Positions 38,827-47,473 of a stretch of DNA of 64,000 nucleotides are shown piece after piece. The position numbers and the translations under genes are program-made. The first letter of the stretch is position 1, and the number at the start of each line of letters is the position of its first letter. The notes under the pieces are model-generated. The model ran no database searches and was not told where the DNA came from. It was given only the letters and a program-made list of their open reading frames with translations. The stretch is from Rhodanobacter denitrificans (lineage in GTDB: Bacteria > Pseudomonadota > Gammaproteobacteria > Xanthomonadales > Rhodanobacteraceae): contig NZ_QFWQ01000004.1 in assembly GCF_003335105.1 (NCBI RefSeq), forward strand, positions 242,461 through 306,460, given 5' to 3'.

Positions 38827-39195
38827 ATGCAACGTCTTAAGCCAAAGCCGCCACAAAAGACGGCGAAAAAGTCTCAGTACCGGCCGGATTACAGGGCGGT
38901 GGGCTGGGCCTTGCGCACGTTTCGCCTGGATGCCGAGTTGACCCAGACGGACCTAGCGCAGCGGCTAGGTCGCTCTCAGAACTATGTGAGCCAGGCGGAG
39001 ACCGGGCTAAAGCGGCTGGATGGCTTGCAGCTTTTGGACTGGGCTCACGCTTGTGGGCATACCCTGAAGGATTTCGGTGGGGCAGTCGAAGATCGACTGC
39101 GCTCACCAGGCCACGCCGAGGATGTGGCGGGGGCGGCCAAGGGTGCTGCAAAGAAGGCCAGTGAAAAGCGAGTTAGTCAGCGCACGCCTTCGTAG
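38827..39195 (+). CDS. XRE-family helix-turn-helix regulator
   Basis: This 122-residue protein has an HTH_3 domain (about residues 30-80): LRTFRLDAELTQTDLAQRLGRSQNYVSQAETGLKRLDGLQLLDWAHACG. Basic, Ala/Lys-rich tails flank it at both ends (KPKPPQKTAKKS and AAKGAAKKASEKR). The next gene starts 6 bases after its stop codon, so the two form an operon. Autoregulation through the repeats upstream is likely. The arrangement resembles those of toxin-antitoxin or abortive-infection units, but nothing here proves it. Confidence 0.75.
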   Translation: MQRLKPKPPQKTAKKSQYRPDYRAVGWALRTFRLDAELTQTDLAQRLGRSQNYVSQAETGLKRLDGLQLLDWAHACGHTLKDFGGAVEDRLRSPGHAEDVAGAAKGAAKKASEKRVSQRTPS

Positions 39196-39201
39196 CCACT
39201 G

Positions 39202-39930
39202 ATGTCCATTGAAGACCACCGATGGACCAATAACTACCTGACCATCACGGGCGGCGTCATTCATGCGCTGCGTGTGCGTGCGTACTACAAGGAAGTCATC
39301 CAGCCAGCACTGACTACCCTGGATGCCCAGATTGGCACCTGGGAAAGCAGTAATGAAGACGGGGCGCTCTTTGCCGCTGACGACGCGCGGCAACTCAAGC
39401 GAGCCACGATTGAGGCATTTTGCTTAGCACTTCAGTCGATTTGGGAGCGGCAACTTCGGGGGTATCTGCAAACATGCGATCCCTTTGGACAAAGCGATGT
39501 GGATTTGCAGCGTGCAACTTGGGATGTCCTCCAAGATGCATTTTTCCGGCTACGTGTCATCCGGATGGATGCCTTTGACAGTTTCCCGGTGCTTGACCTC
39601 CTGCAACTGGTCGGAAATGCCTGCCGGCACGGCGATGGACCTGCGGCGCGAACCTTGTTTGAGCGGTCTCCTGAGTTCTGGCCCATATGGGAAAAACTGG
39701 TTGAAGCGAGTTGGGCGATGCCCGATGGGCGGGAACCGCTGGTGGGGCCAGCCCCATTCGGCATGGTCGAGTTCCCCGCGGTGTTTCTTCAGCAGGCAAC
39801 CGAAGCGATCGCTTGGTTCTGGGAGGATGTCGAATACATCTATCTAGCGAGCATTGCGCGGCCGACCCCTGAGGTGCCTCGGCTCATGGAGGAGATGCAA
39901 GCGGAGCGCAGAAAGCGGAAGCAGATATAG
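39202..39930 (+). CDS. Unknown helical protein, operon partner of the XRE regulator
   Basis: The protein has 242 residues and is not recognised. It is mostly alpha-helical by eye. The first half has a helix with RATIEAFCLALQSIWERQLRGY, the middle has LLQLVGNACRHGDGPAARTL, and the C-terminus ends in a basic EEMQAERRKRKQI. The NACRHGDG block resembles the conserved Asn/His core seen in several HEPN-like proteins, but no clean R-x4-6-H nuclease motif is present, so this is a suggestion only. It lies 6 bases behind the HTH gene. A separate ribosome site is weak, fitting coupling. Confidence 0.6.
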   Translation: MSIEDHRWTNNYLTITGGVIHALRVRAYYKEVIQPALTTLDAQIGTWESSNEDGALFAADDARQLKRATIEAFCLALQSIWERQLRGYLQTCDPFGQSDVDLQRATWDVLQDAFFRLRVIRMDAFDSFPVLDLLQLVGNACRHGDGPAARTLFERSPEFWPIWEKLVEASWAMPDGREPLVGPAPFGMVEFPAVFLQQATEAIAWFWEDVEYIYLASIARPTPEVPRLMEEMQAERRKRKQI

Positions 39931-40001
39931 GCCAATATCGAACGCTGGACGTGGCCAGCGCTCGATGTTGGCTAGGATTTTCCAAACACAAGGAGAAACG
40001 C

Positions 40002-40649
40002 ATGAAAGGCAAGGAAGGAAGTGGAGCAGCCAGCAGTTTCCGACAGACTTTAGAGAACCCGGAGGCCACGAGCGCGTTAATTGAGGCCGGTGATAAGGCT
40101 GTTGAGCATTTCACTGACTTGGCTGGCGAGGTTCCCATCCTTAAGTGGATTGTTGCAGCAGGAAAGACAGTTTCTAGCGTACGCGACTATTTTTTGGTCA
40201 AACGTATCGCAGCATTCTTGGCGGACTTCCAGGCAATCTCTCCCGAGAAGCGGAGGGTGGTCATCGACCGGTTGGACCGTGAACCGGAGTTTGCCAAACG
40301 TGCTGCGGAGGCTGTGCTCACGTTGCTGGACCGGGTGGATAGCGAGGTTAAGGCTGTTTGGGTGTCGCGTGGGCTTCGGGCCTATGCTGCCGGCTTGGTT
40401 ACATCAGCGCAGCTGATGCGTCTGAATTGGGCCATCGAGCGCCTTCTGATTTGCGATGCAAGGGAGATCGTGAGCGCGTTTGAGTGGGTGCGGGCAGAGC
40501 CTCGCCGGATATGGGGCCAAAGCCCGTATGCGCTGGCTGCGCTCAGTGTTGGGCTGGCCAGCTTCGACGCGAAATGGGAGGAGGGGGCAACTCGTCCCAC
40601 GGAACTCTGCGAACTTTTTGTCCGGCATATTTGGAAGCCGAACGACTGA
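40002..40649 (+). CDS. Unknown island protein with a hydrophobic N-terminal segment
   Basis: The protein has 215 residues from an ATG with AAGGAG 7 bases upstream. A Gly/Ser-rich N-terminus is followed by an amphipathic stretch (LAGEVPILKWIVAAGKTVSSVRDYFLVKRIAAFL, about residues 38-72). A helical part continues (LDREPEFAKRAAEAVLTLLDRVDSEVKAVW ... SAQLMRLNWAIERLLI). The composition and order are like a widespread uncharacterised class of bacterial proteins often seen near accessory genes; this memory is not verified. It begins 71 bases after its upstream neighbour on the same strand. Confidence 0.6.
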   Translation: MKGKEGSGAASSFRQTLENPEATSALIEAGDKAVEHFTDLAGEVPILKWIVAAGKTVSSVRDYFLVKRIAAFLADFQAISPEKRRVVIDRLDREPEFAKRAAEAVLTLLDRVDSEVKAVWVSRGLRAYAAGLVTSAQLMRLNWAIERLLICDAREIVSAFEWVRAEPRRIWGQSPYALAALSVGLASFDAKWEEGATRPTELCELFVRHIWKPND

Positions 40650-40785
40650 CGGGTCAAAGTATTCAGGAGGCGCAAGTCGAGTGGCCGGAAAAAATGCATC
40701 AACCCGAGTTAAACGGGGATAGTTTGAGCTTGACACTCAAAAAGTTTCAGTACGCTGGAGTTCCCATCCAGCCAACGAGACACCG

Positions 40786-41022
40786 ATGTCCACACTGAAA
40801 CTTGTTTTGCTTTCCGTCGAGGCGCTCTGTCATGAGGTCCTCTCCCGAGTGTTCAGGCGTGCAGCCAACCTCTTTTGGGTGCCGCTCCTGCTCCACCCGT
40901 TTGAACCCCTTTGGTGGCGGGCGCTCGTGCTGGCCCTGGTGCTCCAGAGCGTTGTTTTCTTCTGCCGCAAGATGAAGCGGGACCGCCTGAATGAGATTCT
41001 GAACGTTGAGGGCCGCATCTAG
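40786..41022 (+). CDS. Small membrane protein at the right end of the island
   Basis: This 78-residue protein has a hydrophobic N-terminal stretch (LKLVLLSVEALCHEVLSRV) and a central membrane segment, LFWVPLLLHPFEPLWWRALVLALVLQSVVFF (two short helices or one hairpin). The tail KMKRDRLNEILNVEGRI is basic. A TTGACA at 40730 upstream could be a -35 box. The function is unknown. It is the last gene before attR. Confidence 0.5.
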   Translation: MSTLKLVLLSVEALCHEVLSRVFRRAANLFWVPLLLHPFEPLWWRALVLALVLQSVVFFCRKMKRDRLNEILNVEGRI

Positions 41023-41062
41023 GGGTAGCTGAGGCCCTAGCCCGTGGGTTAGCTTGCGCGCT

Positions 41063-41081
41063 TGGACACTCCCTTGGACAC
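41063..41081 (+). promoter_or_regulatory. Paired TGGACAC motifs, right arm
   Basis: TGGACAC occurs at 41063-41069 and 41075-41081. The 12-base period and orientation match the left-arm pair. It lies 66 bases before the attR core. Confidence 0.55.
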
Positions 41082-41146
41082 TTTTGGCCGAGGTCCATGC
41101 GCTGTCGGGCTAGGTCTGGTGCGGGTTTGGGGATTTGGTAACGGTC

Positions 41147-41172
41147 TCCCTCTCTCTCCGCCAGATACGCAA
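41147..41172 (+). other. attR: 26-bp direct repeat
   Basis: This is a perfect copy of 35920-35945, the tRNA-Ser 3' end. It carries only the T-arm end, acceptor strand and CCA, not a whole tRNA, so it is the right boundary of the island. Confidence 0.9.
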
Positions 41173-41175
41173 CTT

Positions 41176-41198
41176 AGCCCCTGAAGTGGGGCTTTTTT
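41176..41198 (+). terminator. Original tRNA-Ser terminator, now beyond attR
   Basis: AGCCCC and GGGGCT form a 6-bp stem followed by TTTTTT. It occupies the same place relative to attR as the island-borne terminator does relative to attL. Confidence 0.75.
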
Positions 41199-41275
41199 GT
41201 GCGCGCACGTCGATGGGTGGCGCGGGGTGGAAAATGAGCAAGGTGCGCATGATGGGACCGTCCCCCGCCTCTCGG

Positions 41276-42286
41276 CTACACGCGGTAGTACTCGCGGTAC
41301 CAGCTGACGAAATTGGCAACGCCCGTATCGACTGAAACCCTCGGCGCATACCCGACCGCCTGGATCAGTTCCGATACGTCCGCCTCGGTATCGGGTACGT
41401 CGCCCGCCTGCAAAGGCAGCATTTCCATTTGCGCCTTGCGCCCGAGGCACTGCTCCAGCACCGTGATGTAGCGCAACAGTTCCACCGTTTCCGCATTGCC
41501 GATGTTGTACAGCCGGTAGGGTGCGACGCCGCTGCTGGCCGGGTCGGGATGATCCCCGTTCCAGCCGCTGTCCCTGCCCGGCAGCTTGTCCAGCGTGCGG
41601 ATCACGCCTTCCACGATGTCGTCCACGTAGGTGAAGCTGCGTTTGTGCAAGCCGTGGTTGAACACCTTGATCGGTTCGCCGGCCAGTATGGCCTTGGTGA
41701 ACAGGAACAGCGCCATGTCCGGGCGTCCCCATGGGCCATAGACCGTGAAGAAACGCAGCCCCGTGCATGGGATGCCGTACAGATGCGCATAACTGTGCGC
41801 CATCTGCTCGTTGGCTTTCTTGGAGGCGGCGTAGAGGGTAAGCGGGTGCTCGGTGGGCTGATGCTCGGAAAACGGCATGGCAGTGTCGGCTCCGTACACG
41901 GAGCTGGTGGAGGCGAACACCAGGTGCTCCACGCCATGCTGGCGACAGCCTTCCAGTAGGTGCAGAAAACCGGTGATGTTGCTGGCCACGTACACGTGCG
42001 GGTTTTCGGCCGCATAGCGCACGCCTGCCTGCGCCGCCAGGTTGATCACGCGCTGCGGCTTGTGCCTGGCGAAGGCGCTTTCCACCGCCGCGCGGTCGGC
42101 CAGGTCGGCATGGATATGCGTATAGCCCGGGTGCGCGATGAAACGCGCCAGCCGCGCTTTCTTCAGATTGACGTCGTAGTAGTCGTTGAGGTTGTCGAAA
42201 CCGACGACCTCATCGCCGCGTTCGAGCAGTTGCAGCGCGACGTGTGAGCCGATGAAGCCGGCGGTGCCGGTGACCAGTACTTTCAT
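41276..42286 (-). CDS. UDP-glucuronate 4-epimerase-type sugar epimerase
   Basis: This 336-residue extended short-chain dehydrogenase has [22 protein letters not shown] and the YAASKKANE catalytic YxxxK. The [19 protein letters not shown] segment is typical of the CapI/LspL group, which converts UDP-GlcA to UDP-GalA. A related role on an amino-sugar uronate is possible. It follows the UDP-sugar dehydrogenase 15 bases downstream on the same strand, so the two probably work in sequence: oxidation, then 4-epimerisation. Confidence 0.88.
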   Translation of the reverse strand: MKVLVTGTAGFIGSHVALQLLERGDEVVGFDNLNDYYDVNLKKARLARFIAHPGYTHIHADLADRAAVESAFARHKPQRVINLAAQAGVRYAAENPHVYVASNITGFLHLLEGCRQHGVEHLVFASTSSVYGADTAMPFSEHQPTEHPLTLYAASKKANEQMAHSYAHLYGIPCTGLRFFTVYGPWGRPDMALFLFTKAILAGEPIKVFNHGLHKRSFTYVDDIVEGVIRTLDKLPGRDSGWNGDHPDPASSGVAPYRLYNIGNAETVELLRYITVLEQCLGRKAQMEMLPLQAGDVPDTEADVSELIQAVGYAPRVSVDTGVANFVSWYREYYRV

Positions 42287-42301
42287 GGCATGAAGTCCCG
42301 T

Positions 42302-43579
42302 TCAGAGGCGGCCATCGACCGTCTCGCGCGGCAGCAGGCATTTCACGTCGTAGATCACCGAGGCGGCCTTGCCGAACGCGCGGATGCCAGCGGGCCCCAT
42401 GCCGACGAATTGCTGATGGCCCACGGCGACGATCACCGCGTCGTAGCTGCCGGGCTGCGGCTGGGCGACAGGCGTGATGGCATATTCGTGCTCGGCTTCG
42501 GCGGCGTTGATCCACGGATCGTGGACATCGACATGGGCATTGTAGCCGCGCAGAGCCAGCACGATATCGACCACGCGGGTGTTGCGCAGATCCGGGCAAT
42601 TCTCCTTGAATGCCAGGCCCAGGATCAGCACGCGCGCCTGCACCGGGTTGATGCCTTTGCGCACCATCAGGCGGATCACTTCGCCGGCGATGTACGGCCC
42701 CATGCCGTCGTTGGTGCGGCGGCCGGCCAGGATCACGTCCGAATGATGGCCCACCTCCTGCGCTTTGTGCGTGAGGTAATACGGATCCACGCTGATGCAG
42801 TGACCGCCCACCAGGCCCGGGCGGAACGGCAGGAAGTTCCACTTGGTGCCGGCGGCCTGCAGCACTTCCAGCGTGTCGATGCCCAGCTTGTTGAACAGGA
42901 TGGCCAGGTCGTTGACCAGCGCGATGTTCAGATCGCGCTGGGTGTTCTCGATGACCTTCGCCGCCTCGGCCACCTTCAGCGAGCTGGCCCGGTACGTGCC
43001 GGCGGTGATCACCGAGCCGTACAGGCGGTCGACGAAATCGGCCGTCTCCGGCGTGGAGCCCGAAGTGACCTTCAGAATGCCGGTGACGCGATGCTCCTTG
43101 TCGCCCGGATTGATGCGCTCGGGACTGTAGCCGGCGAAGAAGTCGCGGTTGTAGACCAGGCCGGAGCCTTTTTCGAGGATCGGGATGCACACTTCCTCGG
43201 TGCAGCCGGGATACACGGTGGATTCGTACACCACCACATCGCCGGGCTTGAGCACCTTGGCCAGTGTTTCGCTGGCCTTGATCAGCGGTGTCAGATCAGG
43301 GCGCTTGGCGAGATCGATCGGAGTGGGTACGGTGACGATGTAGGTATTGCGATCCCGCAGATCGCCCAGGTCGGCGCTGAAACGCAGGCGGGTGGCCGCG
43401 GCAAGCTCCGCGGTGTCGACTTCCAACGTGCTGTCGCGACCGGCAACCAGCTCGTCGATCCGGGCCTTGTTGATGTCGAAGCCGACGGTGTCATAGTGCT
43501 TGCCAAACTCCACGGCGAGCGGCAGGCCGACATAGCCGAGGCCCACAATGGCGAGCTTGGTGTTCTCCATGTTCCGCAT
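42302..43579 (-). CDS. UDP-N-acetylhexosamine 6-dehydrogenase (TviB/WbpO type)
   Basis: This 425-residue enzyme starts at the ATG with GAGGTG upstream. It has an N-terminal Rossmann motif GLGYVGLPLAVEFG and the active-site Cys in GGHCISVDPYYL. The conserved VPTPIDLAKRPDLTPLIKA, YESTVYPGCTEEVCIPIL and FKENCPDLRNTRVVDI stretches mark the TviB/WbpO subgroup, which oxidises UDP-GlcNAc or UDP-GalNAc to uronates. It supplies acidic sugars to the polysaccharide locus. The substrate between GlcNAc and GalNAc is not decided by sequence alone. Confidence 0.9.
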   Translation of the reverse strand: MRNMENTKLAIVGLGYVGLPLAVEFGKHYDTVGFDINKARIDELVAGRDSTLEVDTAELAAATRLRFSADLGDLRDRNTYIVTVPTPIDLAKRPDLTPLIKASETLAKVLKPGDVVVYESTVYPGCTEEVCIPILEKGSGLVYNRDFFAGYSPERINPGDKEHRVTGILKVTSGSTPETADFVDRLYGSVITAGTYRASSLKVAEAAKVIENTQRDLNIALVNDLAILFNKLGIDTLEVLQAAGTKWNFLPFRPGLVGGHCISVDPYYLTHKAQEVGHHSDVILAGRRTNDGMGPYIAGEVIRLMVRKGINPVQARVLILGLAFKENCPDLRNTRVVDIVLALRGYNAHVDVHDPWINAAEAEHEYAITPVAQPQPGSYDAVIVAVGHQQFVGMGPAGIRAFGKAASVIYDVKCLLPRETVDGRL

Positions 43580-43685
43580 ACGGTCACCTCGAGATGCTTT
43601 GGGATGCTGTGATCTATTGAGAATGAAGCGGGCGTCCATCCGTCCGCAATGTATATCGCGACATCAAGGACAGAAAAGGGGCAAG

Positions 43686-44159
43686 TCACCGAGCATGGGG
43701 CGAGGGCGTCGCCTGGATGATCGTATCGTCCACGATCGTTCCCTGGCGCAGCAACAGGACCTTGCCGCTCAGGTGCGCGTTGACCGCTTCAATGACCTCC
43801 GCCGCCAGGTTGTGCTGCTCCAGGAAGCGACGGAACTCCAGCATCGTCGACTCGTCTGGAATCGCATCCTCGTTCAACTCCAGTCCTGCGAATCCGCGCA
43901 TCGACTCGATCTCGTGCAACGCATCTTCCATCGCCGGATCGCTCAGCGCGTATGGCTGCTGCATGAAGTGGACCCGCAACGCCGACGATGGCGCCATCGT
44001 CGGCTGACCGCGACGCCCGGAGGCTGGATAGCTCGGCTCGAACAGCGGCAGCAGGGCGGCCCAGGACACGACTTTGTCGATCTCGCCAGGAAATCGTTCA
44101 CGGCGCGCCGGCTTCTTCCTGGCCTCCAAACTCCACGAGGCGAACGAACGCTGCTTCAT
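43686..44159 (-). pseudogene. IS5-family transposase fragment
   Basis: The reading frame from the ATG at 44159 gives MKQRSFASWSLEARKKPARRERF and LPLFEPSYPASGRRGQPTM. It continues with ALSDPAMEDALHEIESMRGFAGL and DESTMLEFRRFLEQHNL, then LRQGTIVDDTIIQAT. This is the N-terminal half of an IS5-group DDE transposase. It stops after about 157 residues of an expected 320 or so, just after the first catalytic-Asp region, and no continuation or terminal repeats are evident. It is a dead remnant separating the sugar-nucleotide genes from wza. Confidence 0.85.
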
Positions 44160-45779
44160 CGCAGATGCACTTCCTGGGGACGGGTCGACATGGTGCCTCA
44201 CGGGGAATAGATCAGAGTGTCCTTGGCTGTGGACAGCCAGATGCGCATGTCGTTCCGACAGCCGCAGACTTCGGCCCGGTCGCATCTGCGCGTCAGTGTT
44301 CGGGCGAGGCGTCAATTGTCTTGGAAGCAATGGACAGGTGCGCTGTGCGCCGATGATCAGCGGTTGAGGAATCACGGCGAAGTTCTGTCGGGCGACGGAT
44401 ATCCCGAAGCTTTTGTCCAAAGGCGACTGTTGATTTGCGCATTGTAATGGCCACTCGCGGGGAAGGCATTTTGCGCATATGCCGCACTTCGGCATTTCGA
44501 CGGGGATTCACGTTGCGCTTGCACTGGCACGGTGCCGACTATGCCAAGGTAGTCCGTGCATGAATCGTGCACGTCCACGCGCTGCCCATGCGCAGTTGCC
44601 CAGGATGGAAGTGAGGGCGGCCATCAACGGATGTCCGCGACGCGTCATGACCGCCTGTGGGTACGGCCTTGCGTGCGGCAGCTATTCAAAACGTGAAGAC
44701 CGTGTGCCGGCTGCAGCCGTCGAGGCGCGACAAGTCCCTTGAGCCTCAGGGCGACGCCTTCAAATTGGGTGATTTGAAAGTCTGGCTGGGCGCCAGGCAG
44801 CGGGGGGCAGCATCCGGTCGGCGAGGATGCTGCAGCCTTGGCACTCAGGGTATCAATGCAGAATGTCCAGCTGGAACATCATCCAGCCGGCGACCGCACT
44901 GAGCATCAGACAAACAGCGAGCCAGAACCCTCGGGAATTCTTTCCCCAGAACGGCTTGTTCTTGTCGTTTTCCATGATTTTGTGCATTCGTGGCAGGGTG
45001 GCAGCTGAACAGCTCAGGGTATCGGCCATGTAGAAAGCCAGTATCGTGCCAAGCGAAGGTGAGTGCGAATTGGCCGTTAAGCTATCGCGATACACAGGCG
45101 CTGTTTGGGATAGGTATCGCAGTTTGACCCGGTTGACTGCCGCGGCGGTGCGCAGGGGAACACCTGATCCCGCATGCCGGGCCTGTTGACGCGACGACAG
45201 GCATCGTGCGCAGGCTGCGGGCACCCGTCCCTTGGTGTCGCTGCGGGTCAAAACCGGTCAAAAATTTGCCGGGGAGCCGGCAACTTCCGGACGCGGCAGA
45301 TTCAGCCGCAGAGCGCGGCGATGGATGGAAGCAGCCAGGATTTCATATCGATCAATCTGCGCCGACGCATTCGCGGCCACGGTCACCGACCAGCGTTCGC
45401 GCGAGGGGACGCAACAGACATCGGGAGGCAACGCCAACGATGCCGGTCGTTCGGGCATTGCTGCGGGAAATGCAATCTACCTTGGTATGACGCGACCCGC
45501 GTCGACAGTGCGATGTGGCACGCGATCGCCATGCATTCGATCGTTCGTGATGTTTTATTCACGCGGCATATGGCATCACAGAAACCCCCTTTGGTGGCTG
45601 ATTTCTACCTCGGGTATTAACGCTCAGGTTCAGGGCACTCTGGAAGAGTGGATTTACGCTTTCCGAACCACTTGTTTGTGCAGTCGAGAAAAATCCGACT
45701 TCACGGAGTGGATGTGTGCTGCTTAATGGCGATTTGCCGGAATCGTTTGGTGGATCGTCTCTGCGAGGACCTGTTGACC
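44160..45779. other. Long non-coding stretch upstream of wza
   Basis: These 1.6 kb hold no large gene. The only candidate is a small membrane-protein reading frame at 44853-44987 (listed separately). The stretch follows the transposase remnant and may be partly decayed IS DNA. No tRNA, CRISPR or clear terminator is visible; the promoter of wza should be near its right end. Confidence 0.55.
44853..44987 (-). CDS. Possible small single-helix membrane protein
   Basis: This 44-residue frame reads a charged head (MENDKNKPFWGKNSRG), one hydrophobic helix (FWLAVCLMLSAVAGWMMFQL) and a short end. Composition is convincing for a tiny inner-membrane protein, but the ribosome site is weak and no relative is known to me. 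The ATG at 44975 is an alternative start. Confidence 0.3.
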   Translation of the reverse strand: MHKIMENDKNKPFWGKNSRGFWLAVCLMLSAVAGWMMFQLDILH

Positions 45780-46886
45780 ATGAGAAAGATTCCCGCCTTT
45801 ATCATCCTGAGTTTCGTGCTGCTCGGTAACGGTTGCGTGTTGGCTCCAGGGCAACGCATGTCTGGTGAGGGGCTGGTTCGCGGCACGCCCACCGACAGCA
45901 GCCAGGTCCAACTGGTGACGATCACTCCGCAACTGTTGACGGAGGACCATGCGGCGATGTTGAACGCCGCAGTACCACAAGCGTTGTTGTCGTATCAGCC
46001 GGAGCCTTACCGCGTCGGCCCCGGCGATACGCTCTACATTACGGTCTGGGATCATCCGGAACTGACGTCGCCTGCCGGTTCGCAGCAGCAAACGGCGGCC
46101 AATGGCCGGTTGGTTCGTTCGGATGGCACACTGTTTTATCCCTATGTGGGCTCCGTGAAAGTCGGGGGAATGACGATCGAGGAGGTGCGGCAAACCATCG
46201 CCTCGAAGATCGCGAAATACGTGGAGAGGCCCCAGGTGGACGTCAGCGTCGTCGGCTACAACAGCCAGCACGTGCTGCTCCAGGGCGCTTTCATGAAGAC
46301 GGATCCACAGTCGATCTCGACGGTTCCGCTGACCCTGGGGCAGGCGCTGGGCACGGCAACGATCAATCCCGATCAGGCCAACATGTCCGATCTGATATTG
46401 AGCCGCGACGGGCATGATTACCATCTGGATCTGACCGCCCCGGGCAATGGCCAGGGCGCAGCGCAGAACATTTACCTGAAGGCGGGAGATCGCCTGTTGT
46501 TGCCCTACAACGATTCCCAGGAGGTGTACGTGATGGGGGAGGTGCTGCGCCCCGCGGCGGTCACCTTCAGGAACGCAGGGGACATCACGCTGACGCAGGC
46601 GTTGGGTCGTGCGGGCGGCCTCAATCCCGTCACCGCCGATGGCAAGGAGGTTTACGTCATTCGTGGCGCGAAGAATCTGGAGAACGCCCCGGCCAAGGTC
46701 TTTCAGCTTGATGCCCGCTCACCCGCGGCATTCGCGCTCGGAGACCAGTTCAGGGTAAGGCCCGGCGACGTGGTGTTTGTCGGCGCAGCCGGTGTGACCC
46801 GCTGGAACCGCGTGTTGAGCCAGTTGTTGCCGTCGGCTACCCTGCTCAGCAGTGCAGCCGCTGCAAACTACAGCGCGACCCACTGA
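45780..46886 (+). CDS. wza: Outer-membrane polysaccharide export protein (Wza/GumB type)
   Basis: This 368-residue protein has a lipoprotein signal ending LLGNGC (Cys19). The polysaccharide export domain follows (PEPYRVGPGDTLYITVWDHPEL, about residue 75), with repeated SLBB units (VGYNSQHVLLQGAF; EVYVMGEVLRPAAV). A C-terminal segment, RVLSQLLPSATLLSSAAAANY, is consistent with the amphipathic helix that forms the outer-membrane pore. It exports the finished chain. No wzc/GumC partner follows; the next gene is a WecA-type transferase 587 bases on. Confidence 0.93.
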   Translation: MRKIPAFIILSFVLLGNGCVLAPGQRMSGEGLVRGTPTDSSQVQLVTITPQLLTEDHAAMLNAAVPQALLSYQPEPYRVGPGDTLYITVWDHPELTSPAGSQQQTAANGRLVRSDGTLFYPYVGSVKVGGMTIEEVRQTIASKIAKYVERPQVDVSVVGYNSQHVLLQGAFMKTDPQSISTVPLTLGQALGTATINPDQANMSDLILSRDGHDYHLDLTAPGNGQGAAQNIYLKAGDRLLLPYNDSQEVYVMGEVLRPAAVTFRNAGDITLTQALGRAGGLNPVTADGKEVYVIRGAKNLENAPAKVFQLDARSPAAFALGDQFRVRPGDVVFVGAAGVTRWNRVLSQLLPSATLLSSAAAANYSATH

Positions 46887-47473
46887 GGCGACTCGACTCA
46901 TTCCACGGTGAAGCGAACTGATCGGCCGGCAGCGTTGCGCTGTCGGCCGATTCTATATGGACGGGCGCCCAGGCATTCGCACTGCGAAAGGACTTCACCA
47001 CGGCCAGCAGAGAATGGCAGGCAGCTGCCGGAATCACGACGACGGCCGCACAGCTGCATGGACTAACGTTTTACGGCCCGCATGGCTGTTTAGCGCACGG
47101 ACAGACTTTGTTCAGTCTTTCCAAGTCGACGGACATGTCATGAAAACATGATTTGAACATGTGATTGACAAAGCCGTTATCTAAGGCGCCTGGGGCTGAA
47201 TATGCAGCCTGCTCTTCGGAAGTGTCGGCACTCAAAGGTGGTAGCTTCGCAAGTCTGACATCAGAGTGAAGCTTCTTTTCCATACCATTGTGATTATCGG
47301 GTTGTTCGTTGGCTTGAGATTGTTCCTGTCAAGTAAGGCAGCGATTTGTCCGATCATCGGTTCGAGGAGGTAGGCCATCGGGGTTTTTCACGGCTCGATG
47401 CCTGCACCACTCATAACTCGAGCTCGACTGGGCGAGGAATGTCCGTTCGAGACTGATCGGAGGTAGAGGTGTC
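46887..47473. other. AT-rich intergenic region between wza and the WecA-type gene
   Basis: The 587 bases are AT-rich compared with their neighbours. Around 47093-47165 there is an AGACT-N6-AGTCT dyad and several CATG/ACATG repeats (47132, 47150, 47156), which look like regulator sites. I see no convincing gene; a 70-codon minus-strand frame (47071-47283) has no supporting features. A promoter for the downstream gene is likely here. Confidence 0.4.

Noticed and set aside
40684-40798. Short frame ending QPTRHRCPH that overlaps the start of the small membrane protein
   Set aside because: The frame is short, without a proper start site, and has no recognisable composition.
45516-45535. Sigma-54-like TGGCAC upstream of wza
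   Set aside because: The TGGCACG half is present, but the downstream element does not match TTGC at the required spacing.
47071-47283. 70-codon minus-strand frame between wza and the WecA-type gene
   Set aside because: It lacks a ribosome site and any convincing fold, and lies in what looks like a regulatory AT-rich region.
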